Virus record (IMG/VR): IMGVR_UViG_3300046471_000246
Span: 1-45,564 of that record
Reading direction: 5' to 3' (one strand)
Length of the DNA stretch: 45,564 nt
Source: a virus
Part shown: one piece after another, positions 31,517 through 38,748 of the stretch
How positions within the stretch are numbered: the stretch's first letter is position 1
How the letters are laid out: each line of letters starts with the position of its first letter
Program-made: the position numbers and the translations under genes
The notes under the pieces: model-generated
Told to the model about the DNA's origin: nothing
The model's database searches: none
What the model saw: the letters and a program-made list of their open reading frames with translations, nothing else

Positions 31517-31996
31517 TTAAGCACGCGGGCGACCTGCCCCATTGTTAGTGATTCGACACTGGGAATTGCGCGCACGCCTGCCAGTGTATCCCCGCGTAGC
31601 ACCGCTTCTGACGACCAAGGTCAACATCACCTGCTGATGAAGACGTTGCACCCAGTTCCGATACGTCCTGTCGGCACCCTCAGGAATTCCGGCTATCCGC
31701 ATCTGCTCGCGGACGGTTGCAGCTTCACAATATCTCTGACGGGCGAGGAGCGCTAAGCGCGGTCCGTTACCTGTACTACGCGCGAGCTGGGCAACGGCCG
31801 CTTCAATCTCGGATGCGATGAAGTCCATCCCTACACCACCACCGCCCAGTATCCTTGATCCCGGAGTGCCACGCGGCGCACAGCCACCCCATTCGATGAT
31901 GGTTCCCAACTGGCTACCCAAGGCACCGCCACCCAGGCCGTGCTGACGCAACTGCTCGCCCCAATGCAGCATCAAGTCCTCGATTTCCTTAATCAT
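31517..31996 (-). CDS. Q-position hypothetical protein, possible late regulator
   Basis: The 159-residue product begins MIKEIEDLMLHWGEQLRQHG, has a Gly-rich stretch, then AVAQLARSTGNGPRLALLAR and a helix-turn-helix-like segment around AATVREQMRIAGIPEGADR followed by TYRNWVQRLHQQVM. Similar proteins are common at this place in Pseudomonas prophages. It is the last gene of the early operon and is followed by the late terminator, which argues for a Q-like antiterminator or late activator; sequence alone does not prove it. The ATG overlaps the stop of the iteron-bearing gene (ATGA). Confidence 0.65.
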   Translation of the reverse strand: MIKEIEDLMLHWGEQLRQHGLGGGALGSQLGTIIEWGGCAPRGTPGSRILGGGGVGMDFIASEIEAAVAQLARSTGNGPRLALLARQRYCEAATVREQMRIAGIPEGADRTYRNWVQRLHQQVMLTLVVRSGATRGYTGRRARNSQCRITNNGAGRPRA

Positions 31997-32325
31997 CCCC
32001 TCTTCCTCTTCGAAAACAGACCCAACACAGAATTTTGACTTCCCGACACAAACCCAACACAGGAAAAACTCTTTAAAACCAAACGTTTATTAATATTTGT
32101 GTTGAGTGTGTTGGGTTTGTTGGGTTTATAGGTCCTCGCATAGAGATTTTTTTCCTCTCCAAATGAATCAAAAAATACGTCGCAGGCACGCGCGCGCGCG
32201 CAAACCCAACACACCCGACACAGTGCCCGTTTAGCCCCGAATTCATTGACCTTTACCTGTGTTGACTTGGCAATATCAACCCGACACACACCCAACACAC
32301 CCAACACACTTTTATTCGGACTCAT
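31993..32325 (-). CDS. hypothetical protein encoded across the iteron region, 110 aa
   Basis: This frame starts with an ATG that shares ATGA with the primase stop (32322-32325) and ends in a TGA that shares ATGA with the next start (31993-31996). The double coupling is the main evidence that it is a gene. Because the DNA is full of CCCAACACA-type repeats, the protein is repetitive (VLGVLGVC, ALCRVCWVC, YKPNKPNTLN). It contains no recognised domain. It could be an origin-binding or simply origin-carrying gene. Confidence 0.55.
   Translation of the reverse strand: MSPNKSVLGVLGVCRVDIAKSTQVKVNEFGAKRALCRVCWVCARARACDVFFDSFGEEKNLYARTYKPNKPNTLNTNINKRLVLKSFSCVGFVSGSQNSVLGLFSKRKRG
32021..32308. repeat. 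iteron cluster CCC(A/G)ACACA, candidate replication origin
   Basis: CCCAACACA or CCCGACACA occurs at 32021, 32042, 32053, 32205, 32214, 32280, 32291 and 32300, with an inverted copy at 32107-32115 and a partial one at 32116-32124. An AT-rich stretch (TTTATTAATATTTG, 32086-32099) and an alternating CG run near 32190-32201 lie between the clusters. Iterons, AT-rich DNA and an adjacent primase-helicase gene are the ingredients of a phage origin. Confidence 0.65.
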
Positions 32326-34997
32326 GCTGCTATCGCCTTGACGTGATCCCACGAATCCACGTGCCACCCGGCAAGCTTGGCTTTCGCACGCCAATCGTCG
32401 ACAAGGGCGCCAAGCGCTGCTGCCTTCAATGATGGGGGCTGGGAAGCCTCAGGATCATTGGGAAAAAAGAACGCACCGAAACGACGGTTATTACCCTCGG
32501 TCCATGGTATCGAGCGGGTTTTATCGACTTCAGAGCTGACGAATAGTGAAAACTTGGTCTGGCTCATCACATGTTCTCTATTGCGCTGGCACCACTCAAC
32601 GAACAGCGCGTACAGATCGCTACTTAGGCAGGCACCCCAAAGATTTCGCCCAAGCTCCCCGTATTTCCACAGGAACAGAAAGGTTTGCCAGCCAGCCCGA
32701 CTGAGTGCCACTAACCGCTCACGGGCGTCAGTGCTTGGCGGCCGGGTGCGCTCGTTGAAATCACCCAGGTCGACACGCAGTAGCCAGGAGTACAGAGCAG
32801 CCACACCGCCATCTAACAGCTCGCGGCCGATTGCCTTCTGGCGATCCACCGGCAGCGTGTCTAACGGCCACATGACCAACATCCGGCGATCACTCTCGCT
32901 GATTGGCCAAGGCAGAATTTCGTTGCTGAGAAATACAGCGTTCATATGGTTGGATTCCTCCCAGCCATTGATGAACTTTGATTCCATGCGTACGGTTTTC
33001 CCGGTTACCAGGTGCTTGATCTTGCCCACCTGGTTGTAACGCTGATCGCGGCTCACAACCTCTTCAAACACAGCCCAAAGCTTACGGCTTTGCCATGCGT
33101 TGAAATTACTCTCCAACTGCGTCTGCCCAACCGTTGCCGCGTATTGCCCGTACAAAGCACCAAAAGTGTCGGCGAACAAAAGGCTCTTCCCCGACCCCTC
33201 CATCGTCGAATGCATCAGAACGGCGGTGTCCATCTTTGCGCCGAGATACTGGAGCGGATAAGCGAGCCAACGCGTCAGCCATGTTGCCGCATCGGTGTCG
33301 TGGTTACAGAGGAAGGAGATTAGCCACCGAAGGTTCGCGCAGGCGTCATCACTTTCGATAGGTTCCAAAGGCAGCCCCTCGAATGTGTTGATGTATACCG
33401 ATGGATCCTTGGTCATCGTTGGGTCAAACACGATGTGATCGACATCAACCACACGCCGATCTGCGCTGTTCAACCAGAGCGGGTAGGTATCACCTAGAGC
33501 CATCTTCACAGCGCCTTCGGGCACGCGCCGCTTTTTCTCTCTGTCCCAAACATCCTTCGTTCCGTCGATGTAGACATATCGATCAACCGGCCCAAGACCG
33601 AGGGCACCGCCCTTCCTGCCGGTCATTTTGCGGGCTTGCTCACTGGCCCGGACCAGTTCATCCGAAACAAGCTTTTTGCGCGAATCCTCCAACCATAGCT
33701 TTACCAGGGGTCTACCGATCAGGGCTTCAAACGCTGCCTTCTTCATCCCTCGAGCCTTATCGCCGTCCCACACCTGCGTTGTGCCTTCGACCAACGCAAA
33801 GCGGCGAATTACCTGTTCAAGGGTCAGTCCCTCCCCCGCCCCCCCGTCAGCTGCAGGAGCGGCCTCGCTTACGGCGCCGGGCTCTGCTTCGGAGACTGAT
33901 GGGGTCGGGGGAAGGTCGTTTGGGTAAGCTCGCGAGGTTTGCATTCCGAGCATCCGCGCAGCTTCTTTCACGGCCCGGGACTGGTCGCCGCCATGTTCAA
34001 GCAGGCAAAAAACTTCAAAGGCGTCATTCTGGTGACCGTTAGCCAGCGGATCCGCGCCATGATGGGAATACACTTTCCCATCGCTGATCGTGATGCCTGG
34101 GAGCCCCGTACTACTCTGCGGATAAAGCCATTTGCTGCCACGCTTGATGTAACCATGGGCGCGCAACAACTCGGCCACGTCATGGCCTCGGTTGAATTCA
34201 TCAATCACCGAGGGACGATCACCAGATGGTGCAGGGCGTGGCTTCGATTTAACCGTAAGCTTCTGCGCTTTTGGTGCCCATGGACAGGCGGCTTCTGCAT
34301 CGCGCTTGAACAGATCCCAGTTTTGCCAGATGGCCAGCAATTCGGATGTGAGCACAGGAAGCCCATCAGCAGCCGGCGGTGTTTGCCAGGTATATGGCTT
34401 ACCGGTGCCTGGGTGGATTGACGGCGGCAACACGTCCTGCACCAAGCCGGCTCGCAGCTCGAAAACCGTGAAGCGTTTGTATTGCTCAGCCTCAGCCCGA
34501 AACAATAGCTCGCGGGCGGAATCGCCGGCGTCCTTAGCTCTGTTGGCTTTGAGCATGATCGACTTATGAATCGAGCCGTCCGGATCGTTTGGATTCGGCC
34601 AGGCCAACGAATGCCGGGTCAGATCGATGTCATCAGGCAACCGAAACAGCACACGAAACCGTGCGGGATTACCGACCACCGTCGGGAACGCAACAGCCAT
34701 CGCATCCAGGTCGAGGCCCAGCAACTCGAAGAGTACGTGGCGAGTCCACTGGACATCGTCCACATCCAATGAACAGACGCGGCTTGGGCCCAGCACAACG
34801 CCGAGGTTGTGCTGCGGGTGTTTCACCCAAAAGGCTTCGGCCTTAGCCGCATCGGTGAGATATCCGCCGGGTTGATTCCAGCCCCGACCTTTCGGCGCCT
34901 TCTCACCCGGTTCGATTGGGACGAGTGCCAGGTTAAATGTTGCGATGTATTGCCGAGCCCATGCTGCGGTACTACTTGGGGTCGAACGCTCGGTCAT
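32322..34997 (-). CDS. replicative primase-helicase (prim-pol plus D5/SF3-type helicase)
   Basis: The ATG at 34995-34997 overlaps the stop of the DksA-like gene (ATGA) and gives 891 residues. Residues 1-210 form a bifunctional primase/polymerase domain (LALVPIEPGEKAPKGRGW; catalytic DVDD at about 78-81). A linker follows with zinc- or DNA-binding-like segments, then a superfamily 3 helicase with Walker A MEGSGKSLLFAD (GSGKS at 601-605) and WAVFEEV as Walker B. This is the P4-alpha/D5 class: it primes and unwinds at the phage origin, which may be the iteron cluster immediately downstream. Confidence 0.92.
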   Translation of the reverse strand: MTERSTPSSTAAWARQYIATFNLALVPIEPGEKAPKGRGWNQPGGYLTDAAKAEAFWVKHPQHNLGVVLGPSRVCSLDVDDVQWTRHVLFELLGLDLDAMAVAFPTVVGNPARFRVLFRLPDDIDLTRHSLAWPNPNDPDGSIHKSIMLKANRAKDAGDSARELLFRAEAEQYKRFTVFELRAGLVQDVLPPSIHPGTGKPYTWQTPPAADGLPVLTSELLAIWQNWDLFKRDAEAACPWAPKAQKLTVKSKPRPAPSGDRPSVIDEFNRGHDVAELLRAHGYIKRGSKWLYPQSSTGLPGITISDGKVYSHHGADPLANGHQNDAFEVFCLLEHGGDQSRAVKEAARMLGMQTSRAYPNDLPPTPSVSEAEPGAVSEAAPAADGGAGEGLTLEQVIRRFALVEGTTQVWDGDKARGMKKAAFEALIGRPLVKLWLEDSRKKLVSDELVRASEQARKMTGRKGGALGLGPVDRYVYIDGTKDVWDREKKRRVPEGAVKMALGDTYPLWLNSADRRVVDVDHIVFDPTMTKDPSVYINTFEGLPLEPIESDDACANLRWLISFLCNHDTDAATWLTRWLAYPLQYLGAKMDTAVLMHSTMEGSGKSLLFADTFGALYGQYAATVGQTQLESNFNAWQSRKLWAVFEEVVSRDQRYNQVGKIKHLVTGKTVRMESKFINGWEESNHMNAVFLSNEILPWPISESDRRMLVMWPLDTLPVDRQKAIGRELLDGGVAALYSWLLRVDLGDFNERTRPPSTDARERLVALSRAGWQTFLFLWKYGELGRNLWGACLSSDLYALFVEWCQRNREHVMSQTKFSLFVSSEVDKTRSIPWTEGNNRRFGAFFFPNDPEASQPPSLKAAALGALVDDWRAKAKLAGWHVDSWDHVKAIAA

Positions 34998-35197
34998 TTC
35001 CGCCGCTCCCGCAGCTCTTGGCAGGAAACGCACGTTTGGCACCCTAAAACCTTCTCACGTCGAAGAGCAGGAATGGGCTCATCACAGTCGTAGCAGAATT
35101 GAGCGCTGGCACGGACAGGCATCTTGGCGCGCTGCAACAAAGCCATATCAAGGAGATATTGGGCCTGATCGTTGGCAACATCTATGACGTCAGCCAT
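34994..35197 (-). CDS. TraR/DksA-family zinc-finger protein
   Basis: The ATG at 35195-35197 gives 67 residues ending in the C4 zinc finger CYDCDEPIP...CQTCVSC with RR and K in between, the hallmark of TraR/DksA-like phage proteins. Such proteins bind the RNA polymerase secondary channel and can redirect transcription. Start and stop overlap the CII-like and primase genes, so it is co-translated in the early operon. Confidence 0.9.
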   Translation of the reverse strand: MADVIDVANDQAQYLLDMALLQRAKMPVRASAQFCYDCDEPIPALRREKVLGCQTCVSCQELRERRK

Positions 35198-35678
35198 TGT
35201 CCCGATCCTCCATTGCCAGGCGGGCGCCGGCCATGATGCCAAGGACCTCACGGATCACGTCAGCACCATGTTTCTCAAGGTCGATGACTTCGTGCAACTC
35301 CCAAATATTATCGGCGGCGCCGTCGTGCATCTTGGCAACAAACTCCCCCGTTTCGCCGAGCAATTTGCCGACTGCAAGCAGAGCCTCTTTTGTTGCGGCA
35401 ACGGGGGCAGGACGATACCAAACGGCGCCTGCAGGACGCATCAAAGCGTCAAGCAGTCGGTAGTCGCCTGTGAGACGGATTACCTCTTCCAGCTCGTCGG
35501 GCGTCAGCCAGCGACGCTCTTCATCAAGCTTGAGCTTCTTCTGGAGAGTGTCGTTCTCGACGACCATGTCGAAGGCAAGGGCAGTGAGTCCGCCCTTGTA
35601 GTCGCGCCCTGCGCGATAGAGCGCCTGACGCAACGAAAGAACCTGACCAGCGTCAGGCAAAAGATCTGTGCGACTCAT
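35190..35678 (-). CDS. phage CII-like regulatory protein (Phage_CP76 type)
   Basis: From the ATG at 35676-35678 the 162-residue product has LSLRQALYRAGRDYKGGLTA, LAFDMVVENDTLQKKLKLDE and LTPDELEEVIRLTGDYRLLD, matching the P2 CII/CP76 regulator family with an N-terminal helix-turn-helix. It is the second gene behind Cro on the early operon and probably controls the lysis-lysogeny choice or early replication. A perfect inverted repeat sits immediately upstream of the start, where a strong ribosome-binding site is lacking. Confidence 0.88.
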   Translation of the reverse strand: MSRTDLLPDAGQVLSLRQALYRAGRDYKGGLTALAFDMVVENDTLQKKLKLDEERRWLTPDELEEVIRLTGDYRLLDALMRPAGAVWYRPAPVAATKEALLAVGKLLGETGEFVAKMHDGAADNIWELHEVIDLEKHGADVIREVLGIMAGARLAMEDRDNG

Positions 35679-35679
35679 A

Positions 35680-35702
35680 ACCGTAAATACCCCGTTTACG
35701 GT
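35680..35702. promoter_or_regulatory. inverted repeat at the CII-like start
   Basis: ACCGTAAA-N7-TTTACGGT is a perfect 8-bp inverted repeat ending one base before the start codon. It could be an operator or an RNA hairpin over the translation initiation region. It does not resemble the CI operators. Confidence 0.55.
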
Positions 35703-35774
35703 GTAGCCATGGGACAGGGCACGCCCTATCCTACGACCACGACCGATGTGCATGTGCTGTGTGTCGTCGTAGCT

Positions 35775-35809
35775 GGACTGGGGGATCTTGTGGTGAGAGG
35801 ACCCAGTCC
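35775..35809 (-). terminator. possible attenuator between cro and the CII-like gene
   Basis: GGACTGGG at 35775-35782 and CCCAGTCC at 35802-35809 form a perfect 8-bp stem with a 19-base loop in the leader after cro. There is no T run, so a tR1-like, rho-dependent or regulatory hairpin role is only suggested. Confidence 0.35.
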
Positions 35810-35825
35810 GGCGCCTTCAAATGTT

Positions 35826-36059
35826 TTATGCAGCCGACTTGGTTTGCGCTCCAATCTCGCCTTCTGGAAAAACACTCTCCAGGCTGCAGGCAACTCCAGA
35901 CGATTTCAGAATCGAAACAATTCGACGGCATTCGGCCAATCCCGGAGTCCGCCGGAGCGTCTCGTAGTGTCCGATTGCGGCTTGCGTCAAACCGACCTTT
36001 TCAGCCAGCTCCTGCTGCGTAAGCTTTGCAGCCTTTCGAGCAATACTTAGGGCGCTCAT
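35826..36059 (-). CDS. Cro-like transcriptional regulator
   Basis: The 77-residue product is a single helix-turn-helix domain: SIARKAAKLTQQELAEKVGL with TQAAIGHYE as recognition helix. The C-terminus VFPEGEIGAQTKSAA resembles other Pseudomonas phage Cro/CI-type regulators. The ATG at 36057-36059 follows GAGGAGG. It is divergent from CI across the operator region and is the first gene of the early lytic operon. Confidence 0.9.
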   Translation of the reverse strand: MSALSIARKAAKLTQQELAEKVGLTQAAIGHYETLRRTPGLAECRRIVSILKSSGVACSLESVFPEGEIGAQTKSAA

Positions 36060-36085
36060 GGCAACCTCCTCAATGTTCGGACGAG

Positions 36086-36114
36086 ACAATACACTTTGTA
36101 TTTTTTCCGTGCAA
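36086..36114 (-). promoter_or_regulatory. early promoter (PR-like) of cro
   Basis: On the minus strand TTGCAC (36114-36109), a 17-base spacer and TATTGT (36091-36086) form a good sigma-70 promoter 26 bases before the cro start codon. Operator AATACACTTTGTATT at 36088-36102 covers its spacer and -10 box. Confidence 0.8.
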
Positions 36115-36161
36115 GCTCTCAATACAGTCTGTCGATTGCCCATAAAAATACGCCCTGTATT
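36088..36161. promoter_or_regulatory. CI/Cro operator triplet
   Basis: Three AATAC-N5-GTATT-type sites lie between cro and cI: AATACACTTTGTATT (36088-36102, perfect), AATACAGTCTGTCGA (36121-36135, one half well kept) and AATACGCCCTGTATT (36147-36161, near perfect). The lambda-like arrangement of three sites between divergent regulators supports the assignment. Confidence 0.85.
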
Positions 36162-36163
36162 AT
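36136..36163 (+). promoter_or_regulatory. candidate PRM-like promoter, leaderless cI
   Basis: TTGCCC (36136-36141), a 16-base spacer and TATTAT (36158-36163) lie so close to the cI ATG at 36171 that transcription would start at or next to the start codon. No ribosome-binding site is present, as in lambda cI from PRM. Confidence 0.55.
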
Positions 36164-36170
36164 TTTGGGC

Positions 36171-36812
36171 ATGAGCGAATGGTATGAAATAGCTAAAAAA
36201 ATCATGGAGGCCCAGGACATAAGCCAAGAGCAGATGGCTGAACGCCTGGGCGTCACACAAGGCGCCGTGGGACATTGGCTGAACGGAAAACGGGAGCCGA
36301 AGCTGGAAATGATCAATCGCCTGCTGGCTGTCCTTGGCGTCCCGGGTTTGGCAATAATCGTTCCGTCACCCGAAGGAGGCGAAGGCGTTAGTCCGCTACC
36401 ACCACCAGATCGGCTATACAGATATCCGGTCGTGAGCTGGGTTACCGCTGGCGATTGGGCAGAAGCGGTAGAGCCGTTTGAGCCAGGTGCCGCAGACAGT
36501 TACGAGCTGACTGACTACAAAGCTAAAGGCCCAGCGTTCTGGTTGAAGGTGCGAGGCGACTCCATGACCTCGCCCATCGGGCAGAGCGTGCCCGAGGGCA
36601 TGTTAATCCTGGTTGATACGGGCATTGAGCCAAGCCCGGGGAAGCTTGTAATCGCCAAGCTGCCAGAGAGCAATGAAGCTACATTCAAGAAGCTTGTAGA
36701 GGACTCAGGACAGCATTTCCTTAAGGCCCTGAATCCTGCTTACCCCATGATTCCTCTCAACCCAAATTGCCGCTTAATCGGCGTTGTAAGCTTGGCAAAG
36801 ATGACTCTCTAG
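36171..36812 (+). CDS. CI-type prophage repressor with S24 autoprotease domain
   Basis: The 213-residue protein has an N-terminal helix-turn-helix (DISQEQMAERLGVTQGAVGHW, residues about 16-36, recognition helix TQGAVGH) and a C-terminal LexA/CI peptidase S24 domain: cleavage Ala93-Gly94 in VTAGDW, nucleophile Ser131 in RGDSMTSP and general base Lys163 in VIAKLP. RecA filaments should trigger self-cleavage and prophage induction. It is transcribed divergently from cro and followed by its own terminator. Confidence 0.95.
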   Translation: MSEWYEIAKKIMEAQDISQEQMAERLGVTQGAVGHWLNGKREPKLEMINRLLAVLGVPGLAIIVPSPEGGEGVSPLPPPDRLYRYPVVSWVTAGDWAEAVEPFEPGAADSYELTDYKAKGPAFWLKVRGDSMTSPIGQSVPEGMLILVDTGIEPSPGKLVIAKLPESNEATFKKLVEDSGQHFLKALNPAYPMIPLNPNCRLIGVVSLAKMTL

Positions 36813-36834
36813 CGTACCCACTAATACCCAAACG

Positions 36835-36858
36835 ACCCTGTTTAGCAGGGTTTTTTTT
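36835..36858 (+). terminator. cI terminator
   Basis: ACCCTG-TTTAG-CAGGGT followed by eight T residues forms a compact intrinsic terminator shortly after the repressor gene. It separates cI transcription from the SOS-controlled gene downstream. Confidence 0.92.
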
Positions 36859-36911
36859 CGTCTCGCATTTACACAAATACCATCTTTTTCGCGCAGAACT
36901 TTGTCAGAGCC

Positions 36912-36952
36912 TTGAACCAAGACCGACTTAGACATACTGTATATAAACACAG
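36912..36952 (+). promoter_or_regulatory. SOS promoter with LexA box
   Basis: TTGAAC (36912-36917), a 17-base spacer and TACTGT (36935-36940) make a promoter whose -10 region is covered by the perfect LexA box CTGTATATAAACACAG at 36937-36952. It drives the gene at 36970. Confidence 0.88.
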
Positions 36953-36969
36953 TAAAAGGAGGTTTCGTA

Positions 36970-37218
36970 ATGAGCAGTTGGACCCCAGATGTCACCGAGC
37001 AAGATCAGTACACAAAGCTTACGCGTCGAGTTCAGGCCGTTGTCACCAGCCAGAAAGCGCAAATTGATCACCAAGCGCTGATCATCCGTGAACCCTCTGA
37101 TTCCAGGCGAAACTGGGACAGGCTTGTCTCCGAGCTTAAAGATTCCGAGGGCCTTTCAGTCACCGCGCCGGACGATCAAACGCTGCTAATTTCGTGGTTC
37201 GTAACCGTCAGCGATTAA
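36970..37218 (+). CDS. DUF1654-like SOS-controlled protein
   Basis: The 82-residue protein has YTKLTRRVQAVVTSQKAQID, NWDRLVSELKDSEGLSVTAP and QTLLISW, the pattern of DUF1654 proteins found in Pseudomonas phages and genomes. A strong AAGGAGG and a LexA box precede it. It stands between cI and the rightward CI-controlled operon, so it may help relieve repression or modulate induction after DNA damage; this is inferred from position and SOS control. Confidence 0.75.
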   Translation: MSSWTPDVTEQDQYTKLTRRVQAVVTSQKAQIDHQALIIREPSDSRRNWDRLVSELKDSEGLSVTAPDDQTLLISWFVTVSD

Positions 37219-37243
37219 AGCAGGCAACGCAAACGAGGCATAA

Positions 37244-37283
37244 AATACAAATCGTATTGCCTATTTCAAATACATATCGTATT
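37244..37283. promoter_or_regulatory. second CI operator pair over a PL-like promoter
   Basis: AATACAAATCGTATT (37244-37258) and AATACATATCGTATT (37269-37283) are both perfect AATAC-N5-GTATT sites. TTGCCT (37257-37262), 17 bases and TATTGT (37280-37285) form a promoter for the rightward operon that these sites overlap at the -35 and -10 ends. Confidence 0.88.
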
Positions 37284-37319
37284 GTCTGCGCCGTACCCCT
37301 CTCACCACGAGTACGAGCC

Positions 37320-37517
37320 ATGCAAACGACGCAACGTCCCAACCGCTGCCCGGTGTATCTGCACCCGGCAGCGGCCTCCAGCCTTAATGCAATTCAGGCC
37401 ATCCAGCGCCGCACCGGCCTGCTGGTGATTATCTCCCCCAAAGGACGTCCGGCCTTGGCAAAACCAGCCATGGGTAACACTGACTTCCACGAACCATGGG
37501 GCGGTGACGCAGCATGA
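37320..37517 (+). CDS. small hypothetical protein, 65 aa
   Basis: The ATG at 37320-37322 lies 35 bases after the -10 box of the CI-controlled promoter. The product (MQTTQRPNRCPVYLHPAAAS, then IQRRTGLLVIISPKGRPALA) is short and basic with no recognised domain. The stop overlaps the dNMP kinase start (ATGA), so it is the leading gene of the rightward operon. Confidence 0.65.
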   Translation: MQTTQRPNRCPVYLHPAAASSLNAIQAIQRRTGLLVIISPKGRPALAKPAMGNTDFHEPWGGDAA

Positions 37518-38086
37518 AACCAATTCTTATCGGCCTAACCGGCCCCGCTCGCTCGGGTAAAAGCAGCACCGCGAACCACCTGGTAATCGAACATGGCTTC
37601 GAGTGCTACGCGTTCGCCGACCCGCTGCGCGACGCGCTGACTGCCATCTTTAAATTATCCCCTCAAAACTTCGAAGGCGCCGCTAAAGAAGAGGCGATCG
37701 CATGGCTAGGCCGCTCTCCTCGGCAGCTGATGCAGCTGCTGGGCACCGAATGGGGCCGGCACATGATCAGCGCTAACTTGTGGGTTGACCTCGCGGAACA
37801 ACATCTGAACGCGATCGCTGACGCATCGTTGACGGCGCCGCACTTCGTGATAAGCGACGTGCGCTTCGAAAATGAAGCTGACTTCATTCGCAAACGAGGC
37901 GGTTGCGTAATCCACGTTCGCCGCCTCGACGCTCCCGACGTAAATCCACACGTGAGCGAAACAGGGGTCGCGATACAGGACAACGACCTGGTAGTGCACA
38001 ACGACGGCGATCTATCAGAGCTTCATGGACAGGTCAATGAGTTGCTGTATGCGCTCCAAGCCCGCAATGCGCGCTTCGCGGCCTGA
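37514..38086 (+). CDS. deoxynucleoside monophosphate kinase
   Basis: The 190-residue protein carries an N-terminal P-loop GLTGPARSGKSSTAN (residues about 7-21), FADPLRDAL and a lid region with LLGTEWGRHMISANLWVD. These are the features of phage T4 gp1-like dNMP kinases, which convert dNMPs to dNDPs for phage DNA synthesis. Its start is coupled to the preceding small gene. Confidence 0.9.
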   Translation: MKPILIGLTGPARSGKSSTANHLVIEHGFECYAFADPLRDALTAIFKLSPQNFEGAAKEEAIAWLGRSPRQLMQLLGTEWGRHMISANLWVDLAEQHLNAIADASLTAPHFVISDVRFENEADFIRKRGGCVIHVRRLDAPDVNPHVSETGVAIQDNDLVVHNDGDLSELHGQVNELLYALQARNARFAA

Positions 38087-38095
38087 GTTGACGAC

Positions 38096-38377
38096 ATGAA
38101 TAGAACCCTGGACGAAACCGCAGCAGTACTTGGCCTTCGACCACGCGCTTTCCGCACTCGTCTGCGAGAACTGCGCATCCTGACCGCCGCTGGCGACCTC
38201 GCAAGTCAACATCGCGAGAATGGCTATCTCTTTTCGGATCCGCGCAGCCGCTGGAATCCGAAGATCCGCCAGTACAGCCATTACGCGGTTGTGATGGTGA
38301 AAGAGGCCGGCATCGACTGGCTTGCAAAGCAGCTCGGAATCACAGTCACGGCTCATAAAAAGGACACAGCAGCATGA
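38096..38377 (+). CDS. phage antirepressor-like protein (KilA C-terminal domain)
   Basis: The 93-residue protein (LDETAAVLGLRPRAFRTRLR, ILTAAGDLASQHRENGYLF, VMVKEAGIDWLAKQLGI) matches the KilAC/ANT domain found at the C-terminus of phage antirepressors. An N-terminal partner domain is absent, so it is a stand-alone domain. It overlaps the next gene by ATGA. Confidence 0.85.
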   Translation: MNRTLDETAAVLGLRPRAFRTRLRELRILTAAGDLASQHRENGYLFSDPRSRWNPKIRQYSHYAVVMVKEAGIDWLAKQLGITVTAHKKDTAA

Positions 38378-38748
38378 CCCAGACAGCGATCACGCATGCA
38401 ATCGGCGCGTTGAAATTGGTGCCAATGTTCCTCAACCACCCGACGGTAATCAGTCGCGCAACCCTGATCGGCGCAACCACCGAGGCACTGGCAATGCTGG
38501 CGGTTTTGCCGCCGGTAACTAGCGAGCTGGCAGAGGCTTTTCGCCTGGTCGACGCGGTCACGCATGACGGCCAAATCGCCTATGTGACACCGACCAATAG
38601 CCCCGAGCGGCCGTATGGCGCCGTCGTAGCAGACGCCGCAGGGCGGCTGCTGGCTACAGCGACAGGAAAGACTAAACAAGGTCTCGCAGAGTTAATCCGC
38701 CTGCAGTTGGTACCCCAACAAGAGGGGTTCGGGGAGAGCGTAGCGTGA
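38374..38748 (+). CDS. hypothetical protein, 124 aa
   Basis: The frame is coupled at both ends (ATGA with the gene before, GTGA with the gene after). The product is Ala/Leu-rich without clear membrane segments (ALKLVPMFLNHPTVISRATL, PPVTSELAEAFRLVDAVT). No family is recognised. Within this operon it could be a small regulatory or metabolic protein. Confidence 0.75.
   Translation: MTQTAITHAIGALKLVPMFLNHPTVISRATLIGATTEALAMLAVLPPVTSELAEAFRLVDAVTHDGQIAYVTPTNSPERPYGAVVADAAGRLLATATGKTKQGLAELIRLQLVPQQEGFGESVA

Noticed and set aside
32021-32308. CRISPR-like array
   Set aside because: Repeats are only 9 bp, irregularly spaced and in both orientations; no cas genes. Iterons fit better.
35172-36050. 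292-aa plus-strand frame across cro, CII-like and DksA-like genes
   Set aside because: Three recognised minus-strand genes with overlaps and ribosome-binding sites occupy this region.
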